This document shows positions 47,401 to 59,596 of a stretch of DNA of 64,000 nucleotides, in pieces. Under the pieces are notes generated by a model. It saw nothing but the letters and a program-made list of their open reading frames with translations. It had not been told where the DNA came from and made no database searches. Position 1 is the stretch's first letter. Every line of letters begins with the position of its first letter. Location of the stretch: positions 659,453 to 723,452 of the forward strand of contig JASANH010001727.1 in assembly GCA_030248295.1 (NCBI GenBank), given 5' to 3'. The translations under genes were made by a program, and so were the position numbers. The DNA comes from Mesodorylaimus sp. YZB2_4 (Eukaryota > Nematoda > Enoplea > Dorylaimida > Dorylaimidae).

Positions 47401-50400
47401 GAAGGCAGTCTAGTTGGAACCACTTCAGAGTTGATTGTTAAACTGGCTTCAGCTGTTGTAAATTTCGACATCATGCTGCTAGATTCTGCTGTTTGGCTGT
47501 AGCTTGTGGTTGATGGGAAGTCAGCGTCGTCGGCAGATGCCATACTGAAAGAAACAGTATCAGAAGCTAGTGCTGTTACGCTTGGAGTGACTCCATTTGG
47601 TATGGGGTTGTCGCTTCCGATTATGCTCGTGAGTAGAGGAACCTTTACAGAAAAAGCAGCTGTTGATGCAGTCAATGTTGGAAGAACAGTAGTTGGTGTT
47701 GATCCAGAAATGTCTGCATTAGAAGAATATGCCTTTTTTGGCGATGAGGCTAGAGGATTTATAGAGGTTGATAAGGTGGGCGAAGCGGCTTCAGGAATCT
47801 CGGTTTCTGTTTGAATTGCATTCAAGAAAGTCGACATAAGTGAGGACGCTGGTGCAGGAGCAATAGGTTCCACAGTTCTTCCATTCGCTGCACGCGTGTT
47901 TTCATTATTATTAGTTGATACACTCTGATCGGCTGTGGTTAGTGTCGTTGTTGGTGAAACGAGTGTATTTAAAGCGTTTGTTGGAAGCGATGATGTTCTA
48001 AGTGTGCTTGTGCTAACAGTACTCATAGAACTCATAGATGCTGTTGGAGGGAAGTCTATTTCAGTATTTGTTTTGTATATCTGTTCTGCCAAGGTAATAA
48101 TTTTTTCAGGCCTTCCTTCAAGCGCAGTTGCTGTTGTGGTGGGCGAAATTGAAATACTTGCTGCATTCTTGGAAATGCTCGAGGGAAACCCCGTATCTGT
48201 AAGTGTAGTCGTTCTTGTACCGTGTGATGGGTGCATAGATGTGAAAAATGCCATTGTAGTGTGATTGTTCATGAGATCAGTAGCAGGGATCGCCACAATA
48301 CTTTGTTGAGGGAAGGTACTCCCGCTTGCATCAGCGATTTCAGTGGAGGTAGTACTTATTGGGGAAATGTTTCGAGTATCAGCTGTGAATGATGTGATAT
48401 TGCTTGCTGAAGAAAATCTTTCTGAACTTGAAGTTGATGCTGAACTGTCTGTTGCAGTTGGCCCCATGCTAGGCGTTAAAGCACCTTCATGATCTGCTGA
48501 AGCTCTTTGACTTGGCACAGAAGCTGTTTCTTGGTTTTCTGTAGTAATGGTGTGTGCAGGAGTAGCTGGATTGATAAAACTGGAAGTGCTTGTAAAAGTT
48601 GCAAAAGCAGTTGCTTGACTACTTGTAGTGGCTATAACAGCTTTTACACTTGCTTTAGGAGCTACCTTATTAAAGCCCGTAGGAGTTGAGGTTGGAGTGA
48701 TTATTTCTGTTGCTGGATAGCTTAAAGAATCTGTTGTTGAATCACTGAGAAAATTTATGGTGGCACGAGTGTTTGTCGAAGTAGCCAGAGTGGCTGGAAT
48801 GGTTGCCTTAATTGCCGAAAATGTTACAAAATCAGGAGAAGCTGTCAATGTGGACTCAACATGAGTTAAAGTTTTTGAAATGGTAGCTGCATTGGTTGCA
48901 GTACTTGTTATATACTGTGGAGTGATAATCACACCGCTCGAATCTGGCTGAACATTTACAGTGGTGTTCAAAACTGTCGAAATGGCTGCTGTTGAGGTGA
49001 CAAAACTTTTTGAAGCTGTTAAAGTCAAGTAGTCTTTTGTTAAATTACTTGTGGGGGTATCAATCCTTCTTGATATTGCAGGAGTGATTAGTGCACTTGT
49101 TTGAGCTGCTGTGGAAGCCCCTGTGCTTGTTGAGTATGTGGGGGCGGGAGGTGCAATTGTTGAAGCTATCGTAGTTGTACCAGTATTTGCTGGAGTTATT
49201 CGGGTGGTTAGTATGATTCTTGAAGCTGTCGTAATAATACCGGCGCTTTTAAGAGTTTCGGACGTTATCAGTGTACTTGCTGAAGCTGGTTCAGTGTAAC
49301 CAGTGCTTTTAGAAGTTGTGGGGCTGCTCACTGGACTTGGTAAAGGTGTTGAAGCAGTTACTGCAGGAGTGGTTGCTGTAGGTGTTGCAGCCATGTTAAT
49401 GGCCGCTACGCTTGTCGAAGTCGTAGTACTGGCCCCTGTAGTTGTCGAATTCGTTGCAGTGGGTGCTGTACTTGTTGTAGTTGAAGTTCCAGCCGATGTG
49501 CTTGTCGCAGTTGTAGGAGTAGTTGCTGCACTTTTCGAAGTCGTGGAACTGGCCGCTGTGCTTGTCGAAATTGTGGGAGTGGTTGCTGTGCTTGTCGAAG
49601 TTGTGCGAGTGGCTGCTGTAGGTCTTAGAGTTGTGGGAGTGGTTGCTGAAGTTGTCGAAAATGTGGGATTGGTTGCTGTTCCTGTCGAAGCCATTGTATT
49701 GGCCGATGTGCTTGCCGAAGTTGCGGGAGTGGTTGCTGTGCTTGTTGGAATTGTAGTGCCACCCAATATGCTTGTTGAAGTTGTGGGAGTGGCTGCTGTA
49801 GTTGTGGGAGAGGCTGCTGAAGTTGTCGAAAACGTGAGATTGGTTGCTGTTCCTGTCGAAGCCGTGGTATTGGTCGATGTGCTTGCCGAAGTTGCGGGAG
49901 TGGTTGCTGTGCTTGTTAAAGTTGTAGTGCCAGCCGATGTGCTTGTTGGAGCTGTGGGAGTTGCTGCTGTAGTTGTGGGATTGGTTGCTGTAGTTGTCGG
50001 AATTGTGAGAATTGTTGCTGCGCCTGTCGAAGCCGTGATATTGGCCGATGTGCTTGCGGAAGTTGCGGGAGTGGTTACTGTGCTCGTCGAAGTTGTAGTA
50101 CCAGCCGATATGCTTGTGGAAGTTGTTGGAGTGGCTGGTGTACTTGTCGAAGTTGTGGCAGTTTTTGCTGTACTCGCCAATGTTATGGGAGTGTTTGCTG
50201 AAGTTGTCGAAAATGTGAGATTGGTTGCTGTGCCTGTCGAAGTTGTAGTACCAGCTGATGTGCTTGTCGCAGTTGTGGGAGTGGTTGATGTAGTTGTCGA
50301 GGTTGTGGCAGTTTTTGCTGTAATTGCCAATGTTGTGGGAATGTTTGCTGAAGTTGTCGAAGATGTGGGACTAATTGCTGTGCCTCTCGTGGTCGCAGTA

Positions 50401-53400
50401 CCGGCGGATGTGCTTGTTAAAGTTGTAGGAGTGGCTGCTGTGTTCGTCGGAATTGTGGGAGTGGTTGCTGTGCTTGTCGAAATTATCGGAGTGGTTGCTG
50501 TGCTTGTCGAAATTGTGGGAGTTGTTGCTGTGCTTGTCGAAATTATTGGAGTTGTTGCTGTGCTTGTCGAAATTGTGGGAGTGGATACTGTGTTTGTCAA
50601 AGTTGTAGTACCCGCCGATTTCCTTGTTGCATTTGTGGAAGTGGTTGGTGCACTCGTCGAAGTTGTGGCAGTTATTTCTGTACTTGGCAATATCATGGAA
50701 GCAGTTGCTGTGCTTGTCGAAATTGTTGGAGTAGTTGCTGTGCTTGTCGAAGTTGTGGGAGTGACTGCTGTGGCTGCCATTATTCGTGTATTTGTAGTTC
50801 TCGATGCGCTCGATGTTGTTGTTCTTGTAGTACTACTTGCACTGATATTGATAGATGAGCTTGTCTTTGTGGTAGACGTAACTATGCTTGTGGTAGTAGT
50901 ATCAGTGGTTTTGCTAGCACTCGATGTACTGATTTTAGTGCTTGCCTTAGTTGAAGTTGAAGATGATGTTGTTTTTATACCAGGGTTGTTTGTGTGTGAT
51001 GAAACTGAAAAATCTCACAATAAGCGCTTTAATTTAGTTTAAGAAGGTTTTAGCCATACTTACACTGGCAAATCGGGTTCCGCATGCAAGAAGCGCAATT
51101 AGAATACTGGTATTTTCCACCTGAGAACCATAGAAACATCCCACCATTTCCGTTATTGCGAAGGTATGTGGTGCATAAGCTACAAAAGCTTGTCGGATTG
51201 ACGGGGGATCCTGTTTTTATTGTTGAGTCAGACATCCAATAAATACTGCCGCTGGTATAGTTCCGCATTGCGATAATGGCATATCGCATCGTATTGATTA
51301 CACCTGAAGCATTTAGCATTCCCAATACTGCTTGATTGTCAATCTTAGCTAGCTCTCCATTCGTTCCATTGGGTGCATTGATGCAACATGTGAAACCGCA
51401 TTCCCATGTTACTTCCATTGATGTGTATCTTGCAAAAGTGTAAGGCGAAATCTTCGAGTTGTATGCGAATTTAGCTGAAGTCCAGTTGCACGAACAGTTC
51501 TGCAATGGTGGGTTGCTTCTTTTTTTCCGTAAACTCATACCCTGTCTGGTCTTGTTTGTTTCGGTTTCTTTTTCCAAGTTGGGAATTGAAATTGGATTGG
51601 CCGCTTTATTTGTACCTTCTGATCCAGCGCTTTTCGAAAATGAACCTACAAGTTGTTGGACTTGTGGCAATGTGGCTAGAGCTGATGTCTTGTATGGATT
51701 CATATTGCAAATAGTGACAGCCGGGAATGGCGATCGGTTGATTTTTAACTAAAAAGAGGAATTTATAATAATATATATGGAGCAAAAAATTTGCAACCTC
51801 TTGCTAGATTCACAGTAAAAGACCAACCAATCGACCTTACATTACAATAGTCGCGAACTTTCGCGTTGTGAGTCTCTTCTGGTTTCTACACACTCTCTCT
51901 CCGCTGGTAAAAAATTATTTTGACGTCATATCACATTTTCCAAGTCATATAAGGTGGTGTAATAAGAGGACATTTAGGTCTGGGTTTAAAAAACTGGGGG
52001 ACGTAATGACTAATTCTAAGAGATTGCAAAGCGAAATTTACCGTATTTCCTAGAAATTTTTCCTGGGGGAGATATTTTTTCAAATGGGTCCCAGACGGGG
52101 TAGAATAACCAGGGGGGGAAGATTTCCAGAGGGGGAGAATAAAACTACAACATTTTCGAGATTCCAGAAAGAGACTATTCTTTAAATAGATATCAGTTAC
52201 AAAAAGGTAGACATCCTACAGCGCCTCAACAAGTACCACTTATTATGTTTATTTCAATCAATATGCACGATATCTTTGTCTTCAACCTCATCTTCATCAT
52301 CTGACTCTCCAAGGAAAACATTTCCTATCACGCTAACACTCATGTCTGTCACATTTTCCACACCTGATAATTTTGTGCGGTAATTCAGAATCGTCCCTGG
52401 GGAAGGATTTACAGAGGGGTGAGAATTAAGCTAAATCGGGGTCTAGACGAGAGGAGAATAAACAGAGGGGGAGAATTCCGAGGAAATATGGTATCATGCA
52501 TTGCCCTTTGCACGTCGAGAGCTCCTGCGGAGCCTTCATAAAAGCGAGGTCTGGCGATGAGGTCATAAATTTTCTGTAGTCAGATGTGCTCCTACATATT
52601 TTGCTATTCATTTATTCTGGTCTTATTTATTCTGGCATCATTTTCTGACAGCCTCCACTGTGCCGGGTTGGCAATAGATGCTCGCGGATGTTAAAGGTAT
52701 CGTTTCAAGTGAAAAGCAAAAATTTATTTTTGACGAAACTTATATCATATATTGACAAAGGGCTATCGAAAATAGTGTGTTTGATTGTGGTCACTGCTCT
52801 TTGCTTTACGGCCACGTTGCCTTTGGCGCATACTGTAGCCACACCTGTTGCAGTTTCATATCCATTCCGCCAGGTGATAAACCAGGCGGAGTCTCAGAAA
52901 AGAAATGACAGCTGGACAGCCAGAAAATGACAGCTGGTCTGTGATTTTCAAATCTCGCGGCTTTTTTCGTCGTTTTGCTAAAAGTGGGCAGGTGTTGGAA
53001 AAGAAGTTTGCATGGAGAGGAAGGACAAGGAGTTCTTTCGAAGAAAATCGTGACCGCAGCTAGTCCATGACAAGTAAATTAATGAAAAATGACTTTAATT
53101 AGACTGCGCCCTGCATGACTGTCTAAAGGTTGCTCTTCTTGCCTATTTGGATCTTGACCAGTGATGCTCCGGCATTCGAGCGGGAAATTTGAGAGCGTTA
53201 CAGAATAGAGGCGGTGTGAGGTGATTTTTTGACTTTAGCACAAGTTTCTGGATCTAATCGCATTGACGTATGGTCTTTTGCGATAGCTCTAAAACTGAGC
53301 GGACACCCCATCTCAGATGCGGCTGTCCGATTCGCTTGCTGCTGTTGCGACAGCCAGTCCTCCAACCAGTTCTCAATGATGTGAGCCTGCCAACTCGATA

Positions 53401-54230
53401 CAACAGCCATGCTCTAGGTGCTGAGATGTGATAATACATTCCCAAAAAACCATGCAGACTTCACTTCCTACGGCGATCCACTTACAGCAAAAAGACGCAA
53501 AAAAGCCGCGAGATTTAGAACCTTTTAAAGATGGAAATTTTTTAAAACATTTTCTGGAAATACTAAATCCCAGGCTTTGTACTGTTACAATGCTTGAGTC
53601 TCGTTTCACAACATAAACAAACACTCATGCGCACTCGATTTTCCTGACCGCGAGTCGATCACTCGCCCGTAATTGCTAATCTTGCGTGAGAGGCAGAAGC
53701 CTAGCACAGCAGTCCGCGAGCCCCCATATTGCTGCAGGCAGTCACCAGTTTAGCTTCTATGCCTGCGGCTCAAACATCAACCCGAAGGTTTGACCTCGTT
53801 CCTAGGGCCAGAGAAAAATTATTTCTCCCGCTCCTAATCGCCCTATGGAACTCTCAGAGCGAGGGTAATTTTTCTCTAATCGGCGACCCCGTAGCTTTTC
53901 CCAGAACGTGGGCCGGCCATTTTCAGGGGGTGCCTCCACTTCCCTAGCAGTCAGCATCTCCTAGCCTGCTTTTATGATTCTGGCAAAGCTCACAGCGTTT
54001 GAGGTTACCTTCACAATCAAGCCTATCACGTTTAACTCTTTAGTACTTACTTTTGTCACAACCGTGGTCTCATTGGTTAAATATTTGAGAACCAAAACTG
54101 CTGTGAAATAAAGGACTGCTACAACTGCAGCGATAGTAATAGTCGACCAAAACACTCGCGATTTCACTGTTTTCGCTTTTATGGCAAAGTTCAAGGGGTC
54201 GATTGATGTGTATTCATGTTTCGTATGCAT
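44421..54230 (-). CDS. DEG/ENaC channel with giant mucin-like ectodomain insertion (12 exons)
   Basis: Amiloride-sensitive/degenerin-type sodium channel, plasma membrane. Exons (minus): 54051-54230, 51064-51748, 46377-51004, 46138-46292, 45917-46014, 45707-45867, 45117-45374, 44985-45061, 44866-44944, 44755-44804, 44625-44703, 44421-44558. All join in phase to 2,195 residues (family usual 500-900). TM1 at about 27-51; FPAVTICN at 68-75; Cys-rich block at about 135-285; Ser/Thr mucin-like region at about 290-1800; then CRYNG..C, FGNCYTFN, a palm block ending FNVPSGYKTF, the thumb Cys array (GCLRSCYQASVIKRCKCGDP, ECQCPHEC), VYFGDLITIEYSEAPIYS, and TM2 with the G-x-S filter (GLFLGMSVLSLF). Introns are 40-332 nt except intron 1 (2.3 kb). 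The acceptor at 45375 (TTTTTTAAAG) was chosen because it alone keeps phase; the start ATG is the first in frame before TM1. Exon 3 is the weakest link because a repeat could be mis-assembled. Confidence 0.92.
49400..50760 (-). repeat. Tandem 30/60-bp coding repeats of the mucin-like region
   Basis: Imperfect units of about 30 bp (plus-strand GTGGTTGCTGTGCTTGTCGAAATTGTGGGA) alternate with longer variants carrying GCCGATGTGCTTGTCG. On the coding strand each unit gives about ten Thr/Ser/Pro/Ala residues (for example TTPTISTSTA), potential O-glycosylation sites. The units near 50440-50580 are almost identical, implying recent expansion. The same repeats leave a long open frame on the opposite strand. 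Confidence 0.85.
52039..52493. mobile_element. MITE in intron 1 of the DEG/ENaC gene
   Basis: The ends are inverted: left TACCGTATTTCCTAGAA, right (reverse complement) TACCATATTTCCTCGGAA, each starting with TA, as expected of a TA-inserting Tc1/mariner-like MITE. Just inside lie G-rich repeats (AGAGGGGGAGAAT and variants) on both arms. No transposase is present. Confidence 0.55.
53603..53726 (-). mobile_element. tRNA-derived SINE, third copy
   Basis: Minus strand: CTTCTGCCTCTCACGC, TTACGGGCGAGTGATCGACTCGCGG, then directly TCGAGTGCGCATGAGTGTTTG and TTGTGAAAC. It lacks about 40 bp of the body found in the 17566 copy and has no hexamer tail. It lies in intron 1 of the DEG/ENaC gene. Confidence 0.7.
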
Positions 54231-56220
54231 TGTCAAACTGGTAGCACGGAGAAATACCGTAAGATCCCGCGAACCCGACTAGGTTTCTACAACTCCGCAC
54301 AGCAAGACTGAATTGATTCGTGATGAAAATATTTATATTCAGTCTGAACACAGTCCACCAATCACCATGGAAGGCTCTCCTTATCATCGAGTTGGTGTGG
54401 AAGGAATTCACACCTGAATAGTTCGAACTTCACAAAGCTTCGTTCATAAAAGACCCTCCCTATTCATCAAGAAACTATTGTGTCTTTTGGCACTGATCGC
54501 GGAGGACAGCTTCCAGCACGAAAGGGCTTTAATTATTTCGCGCTTTTGGACAGAATGGTCATGCTATCAGGAATTCTTGATTCGAAAACCTCTTTTGTAA
54601 CCTGGGTTACACCAGCAAGTGCGTTTCTATCAAGGAGCTGTGTGAAAATGGATGAAGCTTCTTCCGTAAACAGTGTATACAGGCTGGATGGCGGAATGTA
54701 GCTGGGCTGGTGTAGAAGAAACATTGAGTTGCGAGGCTCGGAGCACAATAAAAAAAAATGAAAATCATGACGCTAGTTTAATGGGGCGCAAATTCTTGTA
54801 CGTTTGAGAATGTACTGCAGATTTTTGGCTCTCAAGGAGTGTCGAGCTGATCAAAAAAAATTTTCTCGGCATTAAAAGTCTGCACATTGGCGCTGATATT
54901 CAAAATATGTAATAACCTTCCACGTCAGACTATTCAGATCTACTGTAGACTCATCCGGAGAACTCCATGACCGAAATACGGTACTCATGTTTACTTGGGG
55001 CAGAAATCGGAAACGGATGTAGAACGTCTCCGGCCACACCCTCACCTAGGAAGAATTTCAGGCCCCACTCCAAGATCATTCTTTAACCATACGCGCGAGA
55101 AGAGATGCAAACTCTGACTAGAATGAGAACGATTCTAAAACGGGTGTGCGGCCAAGGGGAAATATCTAGAGAACGATTTTAGAATCATTCTCGGTTCTAC
55201 TGTAGTGCGGGGACTGCGGGGTCTCGGAGGGGATTTGCCCTTCTGCTGGGTGCGGTGTGCGGTATACAATCTAGGGGCTCGAGGTGGTGGTAACCAAATT
55301 GATATACCCCTCTTCACTGCACAAATTAAAGTCGTGTGCACTCACTTTGCTTACGCGCTATTCTAAATCTTTATGCAAACCAGGCAAAATGAAAGAGCTT
55401 CTCGCACGGGTTTCGTAGCACATTCTACGCGTACGTCGGCCTTGATTTCGATCAGCCTGAGGTGAGACGAATTTCACTGAGCAGCATCCTACAATACTTG
55501 CTAGGAATTTTGGATTAGGCACGCAGGGTGTCGCCATGCAACTGCTCCGTTCAAAACTTTCGATTTCTTTTTCACGTCTGCTCTTTCACGGCAATAAGGG
55601 TAATTTCAGCTCATAGTTTCCGTTTCGATCATCATCTCACTGTTGTACCTTTTCCAGATAATTTGCTCAGCCCAATTTAAGCTCGAAATAACTCGGCCAG
55701 TAAAAGATATTGATCTCGAAATAAAATTTCTCCGCAAAAAGAAAAATTGATCAAGTCAAACTTCTTGGCGTTGTCGCTCAATAATGAAATTTGCTTTAGA
55801 CTGTAAAAGACTGCGATGATGTAAAGCCTTGTAATCAAACCATTTTGCCTTTTTTAAAGATGCAATGCGCTTGCACCGTTTTGCTGCTTTTTTCTTGCAA
55901 GACTCAACTGGCACACGCGCTTGGGTTGCATTGTAGATCTAAGATAGCGCAAGATGTGACAAAGCAAAAACATTGCTGAATGTATTTACATTGTGCTGAG
56001 GTAAGATGAACAAAATAAAAGCTCAGAATTAATAATATCGCTTTCTTTCTGACTGCGCCCATATTATTTATAGTAAACGTCCAGTATAAGTGATGATGAA
56101 CATCACCGTTCCCCGGGGATACACAAGGATCCTATTCAGCTGCTCACGACAGTAAAGTCAGTTCCATCTAGTAAAAGTTCCCCACTGTAATAGGCGGATT
56201 AGCCCAACATTGGAGAAGAT
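54231..56220. other. Upstream of the DEG/ENaC start; no gene recognised
   Basis: A 22-bp imperfect inverted repeat lies at 55120-55200 (GAGAACGATTCTAAAA facing TTTTAGAATCATTCTC). No other structure or motif-bearing frame was seen. Confidence 0.5.
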
Positions 56221-56428
56221 ACCGCGGGGAGCGGTGCCTAGTCGTAGGTGCATCGTCGGGCACCTAGTCGTAGGTGCCCGAGACATCAACCCGACGGGTT
56301 GCAGCCTCGCCTGGAGGAGCGTATCGAGCGGCCAACGAAGGCAACTGATACGCTGTATGCGGCGGCCAGTCAAGGCAACCGCATACTGCTCCGTGTATAA
56401 GGCGGCCAGTTAAGGCAACCAGATACAC
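56221..56428 (+). other. Array of hairpins with covarying stems and conserved loops
   Basis: Successive hairpins on one strand: ACCGC/GCGGT (56221-56235); CGGGCACCTA-GTCG-TAGGTGCCCG (56257-56280, perfect 10 bp); CAACCC/GGGTTG (56287-56301); then three consecutive ones with the same 16-nt loop, CGGCCARNNAAGGCAA, but different matched stems: GCGTATC/GATACGC (56319-56353), GTATGCGG/CCGCATAC (56355-56386) and GTGTAT..GG/CC..ATACAC (56393-56428). Stem changes are compensated while loops stay constant, the hallmark of selected structure. Possible structured RNA or protein-binding DNA array; function unknown. Confidence 0.75.
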
Positions 56429-58015
56429 TACCTTCTCCACAGGCCAAACACGCCCACTACACCACTGGTGGGGGACGTCAAGGCCCCAAATGGTGAGTAT
56501 CGCATGAAACGACTGACTAAGTGACTTCTTGCCTATCTGTCTAACCTCCTATCGAAGCAGCCAAAAAGACAAAGATGAAATGATGCTATAAGTCTTGGTT
56601 TGAAGTGGAAATTTATTTCCTTGAAAGATAAAACTACAGTATTGAGCATCTTCAGTTATAAAACTTTGAAACAGGGCAAGATGAAAAGATAAATGAGTAT
56701 TTCTGAACTTCAAAGGGGGGGGGATTATTTTTATGAATTGATTACTTCTCTGTTTTTGCACTCCATTCGAACATTTATCAAAAAGCCGGGTACGGGTGAA
56801 ATTGTGAAAAATTTTTGAAAAATTACAGGTATGGGTATGGGTAAGGTACTCCAGGCACGGGTATGGGCATGGGCACACAGGTCGTCCAGTGGGTATGGGT
56901 AGGGTACGATTTGCATACCCGCGCAGGACCCTGGCCACGCGACTGGACGTTGGTAGCCGACAAGGCTGGCTCATGCTTGCTTCTATCCAGTTTATGCGCC
57001 AAGGAAAAGACAGTCACTCTTGTTTTCGACATCAAGCTGATCGGCTCTCTGCGATCACAAACCATTTATTTATAGGCCTTTGTTCAGTCTTCCAAAAATC
57101 ATGCTACTTGTCGTGTATGCATAGGCCTGCACGAGGGCATGCTTACAATAGTCCGCAAAGAAATACAGTAATATGACATAATGTATTAATGTTATGTTAC
57201 CGTCGTGTGTCACCACAACAGCAACCCAACCTGATCTTGCCTAACCTACCGTAACCTGGTGCCGCCAGGAGATTAGAAGGGTAAGCTGAGAACCCGTTTG
57301 CTATCCTCCTGATCCACTTACACACCTATCACGCTCACCGCACCGCCTTGGTGACCGCCGATCCGACGCGCACCCAAGACGCTGAGACGAGTAAAGGGCT
57401 ATGCTCGAGAGAGCCCTTGTCCCGATCCGTCACGTCCCTCACAATGCCAGCGCCACACCACACACGTGAGCCCAGTCCTCGGCCAGGTTCGCCTCGTCGT
57501 ACCGCCTGGCCGCCCGATCGCCTCGCTGATAAGGCGAATAGACCAAAACACAAGACGAACCGAATTCTTCAACTGAACTAACTAAGCCCTACAAAATCAG
57601 GCACAGCGCACGAAAAGGCGGGTCATCATCCTCCAATCCTCCAATCACGTCACATCCTTCAGGGCCTTCACTGGTAACGAGGGCCCTCTGGTCCGTCCGC
57701 GAGCGCCACCTGGCCACTGGTCTTGGCGGTACTCGCTCATCGTTTTTCTCCAAAATGTTTTTGAACGACTTCAAAAACAAAGATTAAACGATTCAGCCCC
57801 ACCTCAAGATGTTGATGGCCGAAAATCCCTCCCGTATTGGGGTGCAAATCGACTCAGCGAGGGCAGAGACTTTTCAGTGAACAAGGGGACATAGTCTTTC
57901 TAGCGTCTATAAATATACCATCGCAAAGAGAACTCGAAAACATTTTATTCGCAAAATTTTCAGCTGTGTGGTGCAGCTTTTTCTCACTGATACTGTACGC
58001 ACACCTGATTTCTCA
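56429..58015. other. No gene recognised
   Basis: A degenerate GGGTAT/GGGCAT repeat at 56825-56920. GC-rich Pro/Arg-coding frames at 57335-57780 have no motif. Confidence 0.5.
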
Positions 58016-58918
58016 CTATGGATAGAAAGAGGTTAAAAAAGCTTGACCAGTGTTCTTGTTGACAGCATAAATGTTGTATACACCAATGGCAATACTTGAA
58101 GCAGGCCCATTAAACGCAACTTTGACCCAATTATTATTTTTCCAAGCGAAAATTTCGCCAGCTCCATTGCGCATGACAACACGCGTCTCGTTGTATGCTG
58201 CGACTTGAACTGGGTCGTTGCCCGGTTGTTGGATCCAATAGCCATCGATATATGAATTTATGTTTTCATTATATTTCCATCTATATAACTTATTATCGAC
58301 TCCAATCATCCAGACATCCTTATTCATCGCACCACCGCTCGAAAGAACGCTGTCGGGCAGCCGTTCCCATCCAGCCCAGTCAAAGTATCTGAACATCTTA
58401 TTGGTTGCGGTGACTACATCAGCAGTAGAAACCGAAATGCCGACGACACTGATGGGATTTTCGCATGGAGGATTGGGTATTTGTTTCCAATCTTTTTCAT
58501 ATGGTGATCGAAACCACAGCATGTACTTGACGCAGCAAGTCTGAAAAAGGCGTTAAATGCTGTTAAAGAAGAGTTGAGGATGCACTTCCCCGAAGTCAAT
58601 GTGTGCATGCACTGTGCACTGTACTGCCAGAGTGAGGGAAAGTTATTTTTAATTCTTATGTACATCACCAGACGGAGTTGATTTCGACAACGCCCACACT
58701 CCCATTATTTCACTTGGAGACGCGTCAAATCCCCAGCCGCCCAAACTTTTATCAAAATTTGTGCCATTCCATTCGGCTAAGAAACCATCAGTTTGCACAA
58801 CCCACACACTACGAGAGTTGGCTGAAATCGACTTGACTGTCGCTCCGGGAAGAAGAGTCCATTGCCGGGTCACTGACGGGACGACAAAGCCTAGGACCAG
58901 TGGGATGAACTCGAGCAT
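58016..58918 (-). CDS. Secreted tectonin-repeat protein (two exons)
   Basis: Exons 58664-58918 and 58016-58540 (intron 58541-58663, ending TTTTTCAG) join to 259 residues. An N-terminal signal peptide (MLEFIPLVLGFVVPS) is followed by tectonin-type beta-propeller blades: RQWTLLPGATVKSISANSRS VWVV..GFLAEWNG, then WKQIPNP..VVGISVS, WERLPDS..KDVWMIGVDNKLYRW, WIQQPGNDPVQVAAYNE and IFAWKNNNWVKVAF. This fold is known from tachylectin-1/L6, fish-egg lectin and Physarum tectonin, which bind sugars or LPS, so an innate-immune or egg-coat lectin role is likely but inferred. The donor GTACAT was chosen because it keeps phase. It is the divergent partner of the gene at 63848. A CAG just before the ATG may mark a 5' splice junction. 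Confidence 0.8.
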
Positions 58919-59590
58919 GGCTGATGCTGATCCTGTTACAATGTGCAAGGCCAAATAAAGAATCACAACTCTGGAATCGATGTCAGAATATTTGAAAAAG
59001 AGTATGAGATAGTAGTTTCCACGTCTTATAGGGGTAGCCAAATTTCTAAACCTCTTGTAAAGAAGTCGAAATTCTTAATTGCAAAGGAGGGTCCATGAAA
59101 TAAAAATTTTGGCCACTAAAATGATTCAGATAGCGGCCGAACTTTTGCCTACAACCTATAATACGTCAGTGTTGAATCTGAATATCATACTCTTTTTTCA
59201 ATATCCCAACATCGATTTCAAAGCGCACTACGTCTTTAAATATGCGTCAGTTTATGTCATCTTGTGCGGGGGAAGCAGTTTCCAACACGTTTTTTTCGAC
59301 ACGTCTTTCTGAAGCGCCTGATTCTGTTTGGTTACACCCAAAAAAAAACCAAGCACCGCTCGCATTTAAGTTTCTGGAGAAAGATTTACAGTAATCTGTG
59401 TTATTTCTATGTCTCAATAGCGCATTGGAAAAAACTATTCTAGTGTCCACAGTCTGGTCTATCTATCTCCTGTATTCCATGGAAAAACAGTGTGTGCCAA
59501 CATTTTCGATTCGAGTACAGATACAGTATATTCAGCGTTTTTGTTTTAATGTCCTCTCATTTTGTCTTTGATAATCTTGTTTCCTTATGC
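58919..59590. other. Upstream of tectonin gene 1; no gene recognised
   Basis: AT-rich, with no motif-bearing frame. This is the start of the 4.9-kb divergent interval between the two tectonin genes. Confidence 0.5.
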
Positions 59591-59596
59591 TTTAGA

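Noticed and set aside
49303-51042. 579-codon open frame on the plus strand, Val/Ala/Leu-rich
   Set aside because: It is the exact antisense of the Thr/Ser repeat region of the DEG/ENaC gene. The repeat lacks stops on both strands, and the hydrophobic peptide has no motif, while the minus strand joins in phase to channel exons.
57365-57420. Possible hammerhead ribozyme (GCTGAGACGAGTAAAGG)
   Set aside because: The core CTGANGA and GAAA elements are not both present and the helices do not form.
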